From: an uncultured Hyphomicrobiales bacterium
GTDB taxonomy: Bacteria; Pseudomonadota; Alphaproteobacteria; Rhizobiales; Devosiaceae
NCBI GenBank assembly: GCA_903828145.1
Contig: CAIKKY010000006.1
Coordinates: 434,001 to 498,000, forward strand
Reading direction: 5' to 3'
DNA length: 64,000 bases
The position numbers and the translations under genes were made by a program. Of the stretch, positions 63,838 to 64,000 are shown in pieces; the first letter of the stretch is position 1; each line of letters opens with the position of its first letter. A model generated the notes under the pieces. That model saw nothing but the letters and a program-made list of their open reading frames with translations, was not told the DNA's origin and ran no database searches.

Positions 63838-64000
63838 AGTGCGCTGAGCGCGCCGGTGAGCACCGGCAGCGCGTCGTGCACTGATCCATCGGCCAGGCTG
63901 ATCAACACGCGCTCGATCCGGCCGCCATTATAGAGCCCCACCATGTAATCGGGCTCAGTCAGCCCGACATAGGCCTCGGGCCCGACGCGTCTCGGCCCCA
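63819..64000 (-). CDS. Hypothetical protein, C-terminal fragment
   Basis: Sixty codons enter from the right edge and end at a TGA at 63821-63819. They read GPRRVGPEAYVGLTEPDYMV, then GLYNGGRIERVLISLADGSV and DALPVLTGALSALQHQLA. I do not recognise the family. It is convergent with the DsbA-like gene and overlaps it by 19 bp. Confidence 0.55.
   Translation of the reverse strand, partial: GPRRVGPEAYVGLTEPDYMVGLYNGGRIERVLISLADGSVHDALPVLTGALSALQHQLA

Overview
The window is high-GC chromosomal DNA of an alphaproteobacterium, most likely of the order Hyphomicrobiales (Rhizobiales) and perhaps a Devosia-like lineage. The pointers are the leftward block rpsF-rpsR-rplI-dnaB-alr-radA-cvpA-purF, the fab and lpt clusters, an LpcC-type LPS-core mannosyltransferase and a 137-aa S6 with an arginine/aspartate-rich tail. 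The order is inferred from gene order and protein character. No rRNA, CRISPR array, integrase or intact IS element is visible.

Layout. 1-10 kb is a leftward housekeeping block: ribosomal proteins, DNA helicase, alanine racemase, RadA, CvpA, PurF and the start of an SDR gene. A translationally coupled sugar isomerase/PfkB kinase pair sits inside it, between alr and radA. 10.5-16.7 kb is the rightward fatty-acid synthesis and envelope block fabD-fabG-acpP-fabF-mltG-yicC-gmk. 17-25 kb is the leftward LPS export and maturation block lptF-lptG-lptD-surA-like-pdxA-rsmA, with a DUF305 gene on the opposite strand between pdxA and rsmA. 25-32 kb holds pepA-holC, an ABC-F protein with a small cupin, ndk and a DEAD-box helicase.

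32-54 kb is accessory. It holds a potassium channel with a zinc-ribbon tail, a molybdopterin oxidoreductase preceded by a 62-aa membrane protein, a GST with no visible start codon, and tRNA-Ser(GCU). Next comes a complete GH84 beta-N-acetylglucosaminidase/CUT1 ABC transporter/GntR locus with a palindromic operator, then a TetR/SDR pair with its own palindrome. A decayed patch follows: a truncated MDR dehydrogenase, two tandem two-helix membrane proteins and a possible S24-repressor remnant. After that come an iron-sulfur cryptochrome/photolyase overlapping a DUF2256 zinc-ribbon microprotein, an arsR-osmC-arsC operon with an apparently leaderless promoter, and a frameshifted LysR gene divergent from an aldo/keto reductase. 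A DMT exporter and a MocD-like desaturase complete the region.

53-64 kb carries a GT-C glycosyltransferase, a four-gene ATP-grasp/alpha-E/transglutaminase/Anbu peptidase operon, a PLP decarboxylase, LpcC, hypoxanthine phosphoribosyltransferase, a MogA-type enzyme and a DsbA-like protein with an incomplete CxxC.

The strongest candidates for poorly described systems are three. One is the cytoplasmic GH84 scavenging locus (36.4-42.8 kb). The second is the Anbu/ATP-grasp operon (55.2-59.2 kb). The third is the cryptochrome-DUF2256 overlap (45.8-47.5 kb).
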